NCBI GenBank assembly: GCA_003174035.1
Contig: PRDV01000061.1
Coordinates: 1-29,168 of the forward strand
Reading direction: 5' to 3'
Length of the DNA stretch: 29,168 nt
Origin: Candidatus Babelota bacterium
GTDB taxonomy: Bacteria; Babelota; Babeliae; Babelales; Babelaceae
Every line of letters begins with the position of its first letter. The stretch's first letter is position 1. Under the pieces are notes generated by a model. It ran no database searches. It saw only the letters and a list, made by a program, of their open reading frames with translations, and had not been told where the DNA came from. Positions 6,912-15,269 of the stretch are shown in pieces. Both the position numbers and the translations under genes were made by a program.

Positions 6912-8636
6912 TTATTCAGCACTGGTTGGTCGAACTAACCGTGTTACCGCGATACCATAGTTATCCTGAGATGGTACATATTCTTGGAATGACCAGAATG
7001 TTGTATCATCAGATGGATCAACAGCAACACGGCTATAATCACCCCAACGTACGTTAAAGCGTGCATTAAAGCTTGCAGCTCCTGGAGCAACAATAACAGG
7101 ATCGCTCATTAATCCAACTGGATCGTTTTTGAATCTTCCAAAAACGACACCGCTCACAAATAAATCATTACCGCTCACGGTGCTACCCATAACAATATCA
7201 CCGAACTTATTTACACTAAGGCTTGCAAAATTGTACCAGAGTGGATTAGTTGGGCTTGGATCAAATACCGTTCCTGATTGCACAAGGCTTGCCGGAGTGG
7301 TAGTAAGATCTATTTCGTACCATCTTATTCCCTCTCTATCAGGATTCGCATTACTTTGACCGAAACGATCAACAGGAAGGTCCCCTGCTGTGAATAAGTG
7401 TAGATTACGAATTACCCCATCAGTAGGTACTTGCAAGAGTTCAAGAAGACCTCGTTCACCTAAGATATTTCCTTTATGTGGCGCAAAGAATGGCGGAAAA
7501 ACCCCTTCAACTGGTGGAATTGGCACAAATTCAGGTTCAGAAATGCTTGGGTTTGTGCTGCCAGGATTGAATATACGATACACAACGATATTGGTGATTG
7601 GGAATCCATTTGCTCCATTATAAGCAAAGAAGAATCCTGGATCGTTTTCCGTAGCATCCAAGTTATCAACACCGCAGAAACCAGGTTCAATGGATTGATC
7701 TTGTGGCTGCGTATTAAGGTTACGGAATGCCGTTGCAACAACAGGACCACCATTAAGTAATGATTCCTTTTGAATAACTACAGCTACTGAGTTGACGTAA
7801 TTAACATCAACGTTATCAAATTCCTGATACCCAATATACAGGGCATTCATATCAAGCCCTATCTTTTCAAAATCCGCAATGTGAGTAAACACAGGACTTG
7901 CGGGAGGAATTTGGGATGCAGCAAGAGCATAGAATTGCCACGTGGTGGTATCTGAAATAACGGCGCTATCACTTACACCAATCACTATGAAGTTAGTTTC
8001 AGTAACTCCCACGTGTTCGGTTATGCTCACCTGAAACCACCGCTGTGAATATCTATCAAAGCGTGTGCAAGGATCAGTGTATAAAGCTATAGGATAGGTA
8101 ACCCCTGAAGTTGCTGAAAATAGGCTTGGATCCAAATCAAGAACAAAATCTTGAGCACCTGTCGCTTTATCAAGCGTTTTGACATCAGAATTTTGAATGT
8201 AGAGGATCTGCTCAGGACCTACATCGCCACCGCCTGTATCGGGGACGTTTCCAAAGGGCGATGTCGCTGCATTAATACGGCCAGATGGTGTAAAATTAAG
8301 ACCAACTGTTGGTACATATTTTACCCCCTGAGCTGCTGGCTCAACCACGGCTTCAACAACTGAACTTTTTTGCGCTTGCACTAAAGCGTCAGCTTGCTGT
8401 TTTAGAAAGTTCTCGCGAGCAAGTTTTTTCCTTGCCAAAAACTGCTGTTTTGGGGATTGCTCAGCTCCCTTCTTAGCACTCGAAGCCCATCTGGACATCT
8501 GTTTTCCAGACATGGTTCCCAACGGTACCACTTCGAGTTTTACTCCTTCTTTTACTTGTGCATCTTGCCCAAGCAAGCCACTAGTAGAAAGTACCAGTGC
8601 CAAAACTAAGCTAAGCCCTTTTTTCGTATAGTTCAT
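6912..8636 (-). CDS. Secreted propeller-like protein of unknown function
   Basis: A Sec signal peptide (MNYTKKGLSLVLALVLSTSG, residues 1-20, cleavage near LLG|QDA) is followed by a charged helical stretch to about residue 95 and then a beta-rich domain. The domain has features seen in bacterial secreted proteins of the seven-bladed propeller type: DVGPEQILYIQNSDVKTLDK, then DPCTRFDRYSQRWFQVSI, and near the end RWGDYSRVAVDPSDDTTFWS. No catalytic residues are recognisable. The frame is open from 8666, but the ATG at 8636 has the AAGGAAGG ribosome binding site and starts the signal peptide, giving 574 residues; the longer start would overlap the upstream gene. It is the last gene of a three-gene unit and is closed by the terminator at 6871. 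Adhesin or surface function is only a guess. Confidence 0.75.
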   Translation of the reverse strand: MNYTKKGLSLVLALVLSTSGLLGQDAQVKEGVKLEVVPLGTMSGKQMSRWASSAKKGAEQSPKQQFLARKKLARENFLKQQADALVQAQKSSVVEAVVEPAAQGVKYVPTVGLNFTPSGRINAATSPFGNVPDTGGGDVGPEQILYIQNSDVKTLDKATGAQDFVLDLDPSLFSATSGVTYPIALYTDPCTRFDRYSQRWFQVSITEHVGVTETNFIVIGVSDSAVISDTTTWQFYALAASQIPPASPVFTHIADFEKIGLDMNALYIGYQEFDNVDVNYVNSVAVVIQKESLLNGGPVVATAFRNLNTQPQDQSIEPGFCGVDNLDATENDPGFFFAYNGANGFPITNIVVYRIFNPGSTNPSISEPEFVPIPPVEGVFPPFFAPHKGNILGERGLLELLQVPTDGVIRNLHLFTAGDLPVDRFGQSNANPDREGIRWYEIDLTTTPASLVQSGTVFDPSPTNPLWYNFASLSVNKFGDIVMGSTVSGNDLFVSGVVFGRFKNDPVGLMSDPVIVAPGAASFNARFNVRWGDYSRVAVDPSDDTTFWSFQEYVPSQDNYGIAVTRLVRPTSAE

Positions 8637-8649
8637 AATAATTCCTTCC

Positions 8650-10197
8650 TTATGCTTGTGCACCAATAGTATTATGTGATGAGAAGATCACGTGAACACC
8701 TGCCCCTTTATTAGGAAGCACGGTGCTTGCATCGCCACCAAGACCAATAATATTGTTTTCTATAACGTTATCTGTTGATCCACCTTTGATAGCAATACCA
8801 TCAAGGCCATTCCCAGAGATAACGTTGTTTTTTACGGTATTATTCGTCACTGGGCCTTGTGCTTGACCAAGTTGTACCCCATAGCGTCCATTACCAACCG
8901 CGACTTTGCCGGTGCTATCAACACCAATAAGGTTACCGTCAACAACATTCAGCGTTGAACGAGTGCCGATAAGAACCCCATCAGCAGCGTTACCAGAAAT
9001 AATATTCGCAGAAGATACTGTTTGTCCGCCTGGAACTATAAAATCGTTTGCCCCGATGAAAGTTGATCGTGTACCATTTCTCACTTCAATACCATGCTTG
9101 CCATTACCGAGTGCCGTAAGACCATCGCCTGCAAGGCCTATAGTATTACCAGCAATGATGGTTGGACCGCTCAATACCAAATTCAATGCACCATGATCAT
9201 TTGTTGGAGAAATATACCCCGCTCCAACGAGTACGCCTGTATAGGTATTTCCTGAAATAACGTTATTAAGAATGAAAGTTTGGCTTTGATCTTGTAATAC
9301 ACCAACACCAAAACCATTAGGTAATGCAACTTTTTGATTGACATCAGTACCAATCGTATTTCCTGAAATAACGGTTGCCATAATTGCTAGCGGAGCGCGA
9401 CGACTGAACCCTGATAGTATACCTACAAAGGTATTTCCTGATACCAGGTTATTGTTAAGAACATTGAAGGCACCTTCACGAACATAAATTCCTATTTCAG
9501 AAACCCCTAATATCGCCGTTCCTTCTGGATTGGTACCAACATAGTTGCCAAGGACTTCATTATGATTACCTTGAATAAAGATGTTGCTTCCTTGCGTTTG
9601 AGTACCTGATTGTCCAGTAGTTGTTGACATAGATTGGGTTACACCCGCAACTACGTTTCTATCACCGGCATCTACGCCACCGATAACGTTAGTATCACCC
9701 ATTACTTCAATACCGGTCGTATTAGGACGACTGATCGTACCCGTTGCGTCTATACCAATGAAATTCCCTCGGATGGTATTTCCTGAGCTCAGTACAAGTA
9801 TTGCTGGAGTAAACGTACAGGTGTTAATTGCTAACCCTTGTATGGTTGATTCATCTGATCCTGCTGCCAACTCAAGTCCTGCTACTGCAGTGTTAGGTCC
9901 TTGAATTTCAATCAGAATCGTAGCAATTTCACTGGAAGTTGCTGGACTTGATCCTGGCTGAGAAAAACCATCAATAAGCGTTGGTGCTGTTACTGCTGGT
10001 AAATCAGTAAGCGGGACGATAACGAACGGTCCCGTTCCTGGAATATTAAAATCAATAGTTGAATTTGGTGTTGCATCAGCATCAAGAATTGCTTGCCTTA
10101 ATGATCCAGGTCCTGAATCATTAGTATTGGTAACAACAAACAAACTCGCTTGGGTAAAGCTTACAAGCGAAAGTGCGAGTAAAAGTAGATAGAACAT
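8650..10197 (-). CDS. Secreted right-handed parallel beta-helix protein (N-terminal piece)
   Basis: The 515-residue product has a hydrophobic N terminus (MFYLLLLALSLVSFTQA, 1-17) with no positive charge, acting as a probable signal peptide. It is followed at once by the conserved opening VVTNTNDSGPGSLRQAI (21-37) of CSLREA-type beta-helix proteins, then many coils with N-x-I-xGN and IG-D-xxG-x-x-x-x-N-x-x-G repeats (NVISGN, NIISGN, GNTIG). These usually fold as a pectin-lyase-like helix in surface or secreted proteins. It stops after NTIGAQA, inside the repeat region and without the customary C-terminal beta domain; that domain is encoded by the gene immediately upstream. RBS GAGGAAAGG precedes the ATG, two bases after the upstream stop. 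Enzymatic activity cannot be assigned. Confidence 0.85.
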   Translation of the reverse strand: MFYLLLLALSLVSFTQASLFVVTNTNDSGPGSLRQAILDADATPNSTIDFNIPGTGPFVIVPLTDLPAVTAPTLIDGFSQPGSSPATSSEIATILIEIQGPNTAVAGLELAAGSDESTIQGLAINTCTFTPAILVLSSGNTIRGNFIGIDATGTISRPNTTGIEVMGDTNVIGGVDAGDRNVVAGVTQSMSTTTGQSGTQTQGSNIFIQGNHNEVLGNYVGTNPEGTAILGVSEIGIYVREGAFNVLNNNLVSGNTFVGILSGFSRRAPLAIMATVISGNTIGTDVNQKVALPNGFGVGVLQDQSQTFILNNVISGNTYTGVLVGAGYISPTNDHGALNLVLSGPTIIAGNTIGLAGDGLTALGNGKHGIEVRNGTRSTFIGANDFIVPGGQTVSSANIISGNAADGVLIGTRSTLNVVDGNLIGVDSTGKVAVGNGRYGVQLGQAQGPVTNNTVKNNVISGNGLDGIAIKGGSTDNVIENNIIGLGGDASTVLPNKGAGVHVIFSSHNTIGAQA

Positions 10198-10199
10198 GA

Positions 10200-10877
10200 T
10201 TATCCTTTCCTCGTAACGAGTTTACTTAATGATTCGCCAAGCGGGCTCACTTGAACGGGTGCGCTAAATTCAGACGTATCAGTGGCAGCACCTTCCACAA
10301 TGCGTGTTGCCGTAGCCGTAATAAAATCACCTACGGTTACTGTTTGCAGCGTATAGGTGAAACTCACATTTCCTGCGGCATCGGTAAATACCGTAAGCGA
10401 ACCTACAAGCTCTTTCCCGTCTCGAGCATCCGTATCATTTTGAAAAAACTGAATAAGAAATGTAGATGAAGGAACGCTTTGCAAGCTGGCTTGTACGATA
10501 CCCCTCGCGCTCACGAAGAAAATCACGGGATAGTTCTGAAAATTATTCGGACCTGCAGTAGGACTTGTTGCATGATTAAGCGTAATGCCATCGTTACCCA
10601 AATCTATCCCAATTCCTGCATTTGCAAAAATTGAGTTTGAGAGAATAGCATTGCCCACACTAAGATCAGCATCGTTAGCGCCAATGACAACCCCTGCAGC
10701 CCCATTAGCTGTAATGACATTTTGTGAAATAGTATTGTTATCTGAAGTACCTTCAATAAAAATACCATCGCCTACATTGCCGGCGATGATATTTCCTTGA
10801 GCTTGTGTCTGAGCGCTACCACTCAGCGAAAGCCCCATAACAACCATGACACCCATGGTTGAAGTTTTTTTGTTCAT
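10200..10877 (-). CDS. Secreted beta-helix protein (C-terminal piece with own signal peptide)
   Basis: This 225-residue protein has a signal peptide (MNKKTSTMGVMVVMGLSLSG, then SAQTQA) joined directly to late beta-helix coils (GNIIAGNVGDGIFIEG, NTISQNVITANGAAGVVIG), the LSNSIFANAGIGIDLGNDG turn, and a C-terminal beta domain with NYPVIFFVSARG, SSTFLIQFFQND, GSLTVFTDAAGNVSFTYTL and ITATATR...DTSEFS. In related large proteins these segments come at the C-terminal end, after the part encoded here by the next gene downstream. So this gene holds the end of the fold and precedes the beginning. RBS AGGGGG lies 6 bases before the ATG. It is the first gene of the three-gene unit (10877 to 6912). The split and order are described as a finding. 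Confidence 0.85.
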   Translation of the reverse strand: MNKKTSTMGVMVVMGLSLSGSAQTQAQGNIIAGNVGDGIFIEGTSDNNTISQNVITANGAAGVVIGANDADLSVGNAILSNSIFANAGIGIDLGNDGITLNHATSPTAGPNNFQNYPVIFFVSARGIVQASLQSVPSSTFLIQFFQNDTDARDGKELVGSLTVFTDAAGNVSFTYTLQTVTVGDFITATATRIVEGAATDTSEFSAPVQVSPLGESLSKLVTRKG

Positions 10878-11253
10878 ATAATCCCCCTAAAAAATATAAC
10901 TATCTGTTACCTTACGGTATATTACCAATGATGAGCATTCATATTCTTTAATCTTTCTCGCACCCCCTTGTTTTATTAATATATTTGCATAAAAAACAAT
11001 TCAAACTCAATAATTTTAATTTAAAAGGAGTAATCTGCTTGAGGAATTTATCTTGAAAAAAATCCAGATTTCGCCGGTAACAACAAAACTTGTCATTACC
11101 GGCAAAATCTGGAAAAAATGTTGATATTTCAGTTTAGATTTAAATATAATAAATTTGTAAGCGCTTAACTCTTAAAAAAGAAGGAGAAAAAATATTTACT
11201 GTGTACAATCGTAACCAAACTGAACAGTTAAACATTCTAAAAAAGGGAAAACT
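10878..11253. other. Divergent promoter region between two secreted-protein units
   Basis: These 376 bases separate the - strand unit starting at 10877 from the + strand gene at 11254, so promoters for both should lie here. TATATT and TAATAT-like -10 candidates face the - strand gene, and TACAAT (11204-11209) faces the + strand gene, but none has a good -35. The region is very AT-rich and holds the 18-bp inverted repeat described separately. AAAGGAG (about 11024-11030) and AAGGAG (11181-11186) look like ribosome binding sites without a proper gene after them. No gene was found. Confidence 0.5.
11063..11113. repeat. 18-bp inverted repeat in the divergent spacer
   Basis: TCCAGATTTCGCCGGTAA (11063-11080) and TTACCGGCAAAATCTGGA (11096-11113) are complementary at 17 of 18 positions around a 15-base loop. 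Read on the - strand, the odd pair is a G-U and the stem runs into seven T (terminator-like), but no - strand gene lies upstream of it. A-runs flank both ends. Confidence 0.8.
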
Positions 11254-12924
11254 ATGAAATTTTCATCTTTATCACTAACACTCGCTGCCCTTTTATTGGC
11301 AGTGGGATCAGCTCAAGCTAAACGAAACAGCTTACATGATGATGGCGTTGTGCCTACGCCACAGGCAGTTCAAAACGCAACAAAAACAAAAACATTAGCC
11401 GCGCTCGGTGCTGAACTGAACGAGTTCGAAGCCGAAGGTGCTCTTGCACGTGAAATTACACAACTACAAGCGTTGTTATCATCGCTTCAAGCAAGCATGA
11501 ACCCGGCGGACGCTAAAAAAGCAGTTGCTATCGTAAGCGCTTTGCAAAGCCAAGTTGAGGAATCAAGCGAATTTGCTCAGGTTCTTGCTCAAATAAAAGC
11601 GGTACTTTCAGCTGCAAACAAAGCACTTCAAGCTGATCAAACCTGCAATGCACCACAGGTAATTACCCAAGCTGGTGTAACCTTAACCACCCCAGGATTC
11701 TATTGCGTTGCAAATGACCTTGTATTTGGAACAGCTGGCGCGGCGGCAATAACTGTTGCTTCAGACGGTGTAACCATCGATTTTGACGGGCATAAGCTTG
11801 TGCTTATTGATCCAACAACTGTTGGTATATCCGCTCTTAATGTAACTCATTTAAATATCTTTAATGGTATTATTGAGAACGTTCCAGCAGGATCAACATC
11901 GGCAAACGCAGCATTCTTGTTTGATGGAGTTCAACAAGGATATGTTGACAACTTCACAGCACGTAATAATTTTTATGGTGCATTCGTAAGAAACTCTACT
12001 GATATTCGTTTCAATCGCTTTTATGTAAATAATTCCTTTGGATCAAATATTAGAGCAAACGAGAACAACAGAGGCTTTGTAGTTCAAAATTCTACCATAA
12101 GTAATGATTTAGCAACTCAACTCGCTAGCGTGGGGATACGTATTGGACAATCAGCAGTCGTAGGACCAAACTTTGATACAACTCTTGAGAATTTAGAAAT
12201 GTATAATGCTGGTATTTTTATTGCTCAACAAGCAACTGGCGCTATTGTTCGCAATGTAAATATGGTCATAAACGATCCAAACTATACCTTTAACTTTTTG
12301 CAAGGCGGCGCACAAGATAACGCGGTTACCGGCATTTCAGGGGCAGCATTCGGCTTTCAAATAACCGATTCAACCTTCACGAATCTTAATGCGAATGCTA
12401 GCTTCTCTGGAATAGAAATTACTGAAGGTAACGGTGCATTCTTACAAAATCTTACGATAATAACGAATGCTGCAGGCGATAATTCACCAATAACAAATCC
12501 TATTGATGCAGGCGTAGGACTTGAAATCGGATTTGATGAAACTCCAATTGCAGGAGGAGCAGAAGGATTTTACAACTTGACCGCAGATAACTTGCTCATC
12601 ACGGGTGGTAGCAAAATTGGTATTATCATTAATGCCACTGCAGACAATCCAAACCGAGGTATTACCATAAAAAATAGTTCAGTTACCGACGCAACCCAAG
12701 CTCTCATTACGGCACGTAACGTTACTGGCCTTGTTATTAAGAATAACGAATTAATGAACACTCCAGGTGCTGGGCTCGTATTGAGCGATGGCGTAAAAGG
12801 TGCAGCTATTGTGGATAACGAATTCCTCAACATTGGTGGCGCAACCATCACCGCTGCTCCAAGTGCAATTTTCACCACCAGCGGCAACATTGAAAACAAT
12901 AACGCACAAGTATGCTTACCATAA
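11254..12924 (+). CDS. Secreted right-handed parallel beta-helix protein
   Basis: The 556-residue product starts with a clear Sec signal peptide (MKFSSLSLTLAALLLAVGSA, cleavage after AQA at 22). Residues about 40-127 are rich in Ala, Gln, Leu and Glu and look helical, possibly coiled-coil. From about 130 a beta-helix follows, opening with the GFYCVANDL...GAAAITVASDGVTIDFDG pattern that often begins pectate-lyase-like folds, then asparagine-ladder coils (FVVQNSTIS, IRNVNM-like, ITIKNSSVT, LVIKNNELM). The last coils end QVCLP; Cys near 133, 147 and the C terminus could form disulfides. RBS GGGA is 5 bases before ATG. A terminator at 12945 closes the gene. It is a distant paralogue of the next gene; function unknown, probably surface or host-directed. 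Confidence 0.83.
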   Translation: MKFSSLSLTLAALLLAVGSAQAKRNSLHDDGVVPTPQAVQNATKTKTLAALGAELNEFEAEGALAREITQLQALLSSLQASMNPADAKKAVAIVSALQSQVEESSEFAQVLAQIKAVLSAANKALQADQTCNAPQVITQAGVTLTTPGFYCVANDLVFGTAGAAAITVASDGVTIDFDGHKLVLIDPTTVGISALNVTHLNIFNGIIENVPAGSTSANAAFLFDGVQQGYVDNFTARNNFYGAFVRNSTDIRFNRFYVNNSFGSNIRANENNRGFVVQNSTISNDLATQLASVGIRIGQSAVVGPNFDTTLENLEMYNAGIFIAQQATGAIVRNVNMVINDPNYTFNFLQGGAQDNAVTGISGAAFGFQITDSTFTNLNANASFSGIEITEGNGAFLQNLTIITNAAGDNSPITNPIDAGVGLEIGFDETPIAGGAEGFYNLTADNLLITGGSKIGIIINATADNPNRGITIKNSSVTDATQALITARNVTGLVIKNNELMNTPGAGLVLSDGVKGAAIVDNEFLNIGGATITAAPSAIFTTSGNIENNNAQVCLP

Positions 12925-12944
12925 AACATATCTTTGTCGTTTGA

Positions 12945-12973
12945 GGAGAGGTCTTTGACCTCTCCTTTTTTTT
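12945..12973 (+). terminator. Rho-independent terminator
   Basis: GGAGAGGTC (12945-12953), loop TTT, GACCTCTCC (12957-12965), then eight T. The stem is perfect and lies 20 bases after the stop at 12924. Confidence 0.95.
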
Positions 12974-13049
12974 AAAGTCTTGCACTTCTTTCTAGGATCA
13001 TAGTACTTTCATCATGATATGTTCATCTTGTTTCCTAAAAGGAGTGTTT

Positions 13050-14492
13050 ATGAATCGTCTCTCATTATTATCACTTTTTATGCTGAGTGTTCTGGCAGGC
13101 AATGCCCTTGCTAAAGAAGAGGCTGTAAGGTCAGAACGGAAAGGCAAGCGGGTTATTCGCCAAGAGGATATTCCCTTCACTATTAAATGCCCCGGAGAAT
13201 ACACACTCGGTGAAGATATTAACTTCGACAAAGTCGGGGCTGCAATCACCGTAAGTTCTAACGACGTAAAACTTCATTTGAAAACATTTTCCATTACCAC
13301 CTCAACATCAGGAAGTGTCGGTATTTTAGTGACTAATCCTTCAGGCGAAACCGTAAGCGAAGTCACTATTCAAAGCGATGCTATCTCAAATTCTTCAGAA
13401 TCTTCTATTGGCTCAGGTATTTTATTACTCAACACCAACAAGGTACTTATTGATAACGTCTTTATTGAAAATTACTTGAATAACCTCGATATTCAAAACT
13501 CTTCAGATGTACGCGTACTCAATTCCCAGTTTCTCAATGGATCGAGTGCTGGTGCTAACGTGAGCGGATCTACCAATGTAGTATTTGAGGGCTGCGTATT
13601 CAATGACAATCTCAATGGCATTAACTTCAACAGTGCGAGCCAAGATTGCTCAGTATTCAACTGTTCATTCCCTAATTCAGGATCAACCAACCTCTTTGCC
13701 GCTGAAATAAATGGCCTTATTATTGAAAACAGTACCTTCTCAAACACCGGTGACACGAACCAATCAAACTTGGTTCAGCTAGGAGATACAACCAATACTG
13801 CTGCTAATAATGTCATCGTACGAAATAGCACCTTCACCAATCTTTCCACAACCAACACCTTCCCCGAAGGGCTCGACATTCAAAATGGCTCCGGTTTCCT
13901 TATAGAGTCCTGCGTGTTCCTCAATAACAACGTAAATCAACCATTTGATAGCGATCTTTCAGGCATCCACTTTGGCGGCGCTGGTGCTTCTGTATTTGGA
14001 GTAACCGTTCGTAATTGCGTCATTCAAGGGCCTGCTATAGATGGTATCTATCCAGATATCGGTTCTAGCAACGGCCTTGTAGAACATTGTGTAGCTGCAG
14101 GATCATTAAAAGACGGTATCTTGGCAAATGGCACCAATAACACTACCATCCAGTACAATACGGCAGTAAGCTGCGGAATCAATGGCATTGCTCTTGGTCA
14201 AGGAAGCAGCAGTTGCGCAGTACTTAATAACGTCAGCAGCGGTAATGGTAACGATGGGATATTCATTCAAGGAGCAATTCCTCAACAATTCCCTGCCTCT
14301 TCTGAAAACCTAGTTCAGTTCAATGCTACCTTTAGCAACGGCAACTTCGGCATAGAAGATCAAGGAGATAATGATAGGATATTCTCAAATACAGCCTACA
14401 ATAACACTGCAGGCAATTATTTTGTCGCAGCGAATACTCCATTAAATGCACCGGGTGATGCAACCACTGCGGGAGCAAATCTCAACGCATAA
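13050..14492 (+). CDS. Secreted right-handed parallel beta-helix protein (paralogue)
   Basis: A signal peptide (MNRLSLLSLFMLSVLAGNAL, cleavage after residue 21) is followed by a basic stretch (SERKGKRVIRQ) and a beta-helix that opens GEYTLGEDINFDKVGAAITV, the same opening pattern as the gene at 11254. Many coils of NxxVxNCxF / GIxxGxGS type follow (VVFEGCVFNDNLNGINFNSA, VRNSTFTNLS, NTTIQYNTAVSCGINGIALG). The frame is open from 13014, but the ATG at 13050 has AAAAGGAG 5 bases upstream and begins the signal peptide, giving 480 residues. The last repeats (NLVQFNATFSNGNFGIEDQG) resemble those of NosD-like helix proteins. No catalytic residues are evident. A long hairpin terminator follows the stop. 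Confidence 0.83.
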   Translation: MNRLSLLSLFMLSVLAGNALAKEEAVRSERKGKRVIRQEDIPFTIKCPGEYTLGEDINFDKVGAAITVSSNDVKLHLKTFSITTSTSGSVGILVTNPSGETVSEVTIQSDAISNSSESSIGSGILLLNTNKVLIDNVFIENYLNNLDIQNSSDVRVLNSQFLNGSSAGANVSGSTNVVFEGCVFNDNLNGINFNSASQDCSVFNCSFPNSGSTNLFAAEINGLIIENSTFSNTGDTNQSNLVQLGDTTNTAANNVIVRNSTFTNLSTTNTFPEGLDIQNGSGFLIESCVFLNNNVNQPFDSDLSGIHFGGAGASVFGVTVRNCVIQGPAIDGIYPDIGSSNGLVEHCVAAGSLKDGILANGTNNTTIQYNTAVSCGINGIALGQGSSSCAVLNNVSSGNGNDGIFIQGAIPQQFPASSENLVQFNATFSNGNFGIEDQGDNDRIFSNTAYNNTAGNYFVAANTPLNAPGDATTAGANLNA

Positions 14493-14504
14493 CCTAAAAA
14501 GAAT

Positions 14505-14543
14505 AAGAGGAGCCTGTTATGTTTTTCATAACAGGCTCCTCTT
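14505..14543. terminator. Long bidirectional hairpin between convergent genes
   Basis: AAGAGGAGCCTGTTATG (14505-14521), loop TTTTT, and a perfect 17-base complement at 14527-14543. T-rich sequence follows on both strands (CTTTATATA on +, ATTCTTTTT on -), so it can stop both the beta-helix gene at 14492 and the convergent gene ending at 14557. Confidence 0.85.
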
Positions 14544-14556
14544 TATATACTTACGC

Positions 14557-15045
14557 TTATTTTGTGCTAGCTTTTTTTTCAACAGCTTCTATCAAACGCT
14601 TGATAGCATCTAATTCTCGAGAAGCCATTTCCTTCGTAAAGCTATATACTGGCGCAACATAGATGCTATGATTAACATCGGTAAGATTGAACTCTCCCCA
14701 GTTTGCGATTGTATATGCTAAACCTTTTTCTTTTTCTTTTAACTCTTGAAGTATAGTTTTACCAAAGGTTGCATAGGTTAAATCAATCGGCTGTTCTATT
14801 AAAAAAAGGAGCGTTGCCACTTTTTCAGGAGAAAGCTCTTGATTGAAGTGCAATGCTTCGCAGACAGCGATCGCAACTTGTATCTCACTAACATCTTTTC
14901 GATTAATATAACGTCGCGCTACTTCAATCTGATCATTTTTTACCGCCTGGTAGAAAAATACTGCTGGCGATTGTTCTACTCTTGTTTCCATTGCTAACGC
15001 TGCAGACGACAAGAGACCAAGTCCTAAAAAAACACATTTTTTCAT
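14557..15045 (-). CDS. Small secreted protein of unknown function
   Basis: The start chosen is the ATG at 15045, with AAAGGG 6 bases upstream and at the head of a signal peptide (MKKCVFLGLGLLSSAALA, 1-18, cleavage LA|ME); an in-frame ATG 15 bases earlier (15060) lacks a ribosome binding site. The mature ~144 residues look largely helical. PAVFFYQAVKNDQIEVARRY, followed by IN, resembles a single degenerate ankyrin helix pair, and KLAEAVEKK-like helices end the protein (ELDAIKRLIEAVEKKASTK). I do not recognise a family. The gene is monocistronic: a TTGACA box lies about 85 bases upstream and the bidirectional terminator lies downstream. Confidence 0.7.
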   Translation of the reverse strand: MKKCVFLGLGLLSSAALAMETRVEQSPAVFFYQAVKNDQIEVARRYINRKDVSEIQVAIAVCEALHFNQELSPEKVATLLFLIEQPIDLTYATFGKTILQELKEKEKGLAYTIANWGEFNLTDVNHSIYVAPVYSFTKEMASRELDAIKRLIEAVEKKASTK

Positions 15046-15102
15046 GAGTAACCCTTTCATGGCATACTAGAAAATTAAAATACTGACAATTTAAACATAT
15101 AT

Positions 15103-15133
15103 TTAATCGTAAAAAAAATACAAACTTTGTCAA
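15103..15133 (-). promoter_or_regulatory. Candidate promoter of the small secreted protein gene
   Basis: On the - strand there is a perfect TTGACA -35 (15133-15128), then 19 bases including eight T, then GATTAA (15108-15103). The spacer is longer than ideal, so the -10 assignment is uncertain. Confidence 0.35.
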
Positions 15134-15224
15134 GTGCTAGAGAAAGCATTCTGTCATACAACAATGAAGGAATGAAACATAAAGGCGCATTTCACGTGGG
15201 CCAATGTATCGTTCAATAACAAAA

Positions 15225-15252
15225 GCCGGGAAGTTTTTAAAGACTTCCCGGC
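15225..15252 (-). terminator. Terminator at the end of the rplK-to-rph gene block
   Basis: On the - strand GCCGGGAAGT, an eight-base loop and ACTTCCCGGC form a 10-bp perfect stem followed by TTTTGTTATT. It lies 17 bases after the rph stop. Confidence 0.88.
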
Positions 15253-15269
15253 TCTTTATAACACAATTA

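Noticed and set aside
8482..10900. Repeated NVISGN/NIISGN coils as DNA tandem repeats or a CRISPR-like array
   Set aside because: Repetition is at protein level (beta-helix coils) with varied codons and spacing; there are no regular DNA repeats and spacers.
11201..11257. Short GTG reading frame (18 residues) ending in ATGA over the start of the gene at 11254
   Set aside because: The nearest ribosome binding site (AAGGAG at 11181) is 14 bases away, and the peptide has no recognisable feature.
12570..12929. Open frame of 119 codons antisense to the beta-helix gene
   Set aside because: It is fully antisense to a well-supported secreted protein, with no ribosome binding site or recognisable domain; a shadow of biased codon use.
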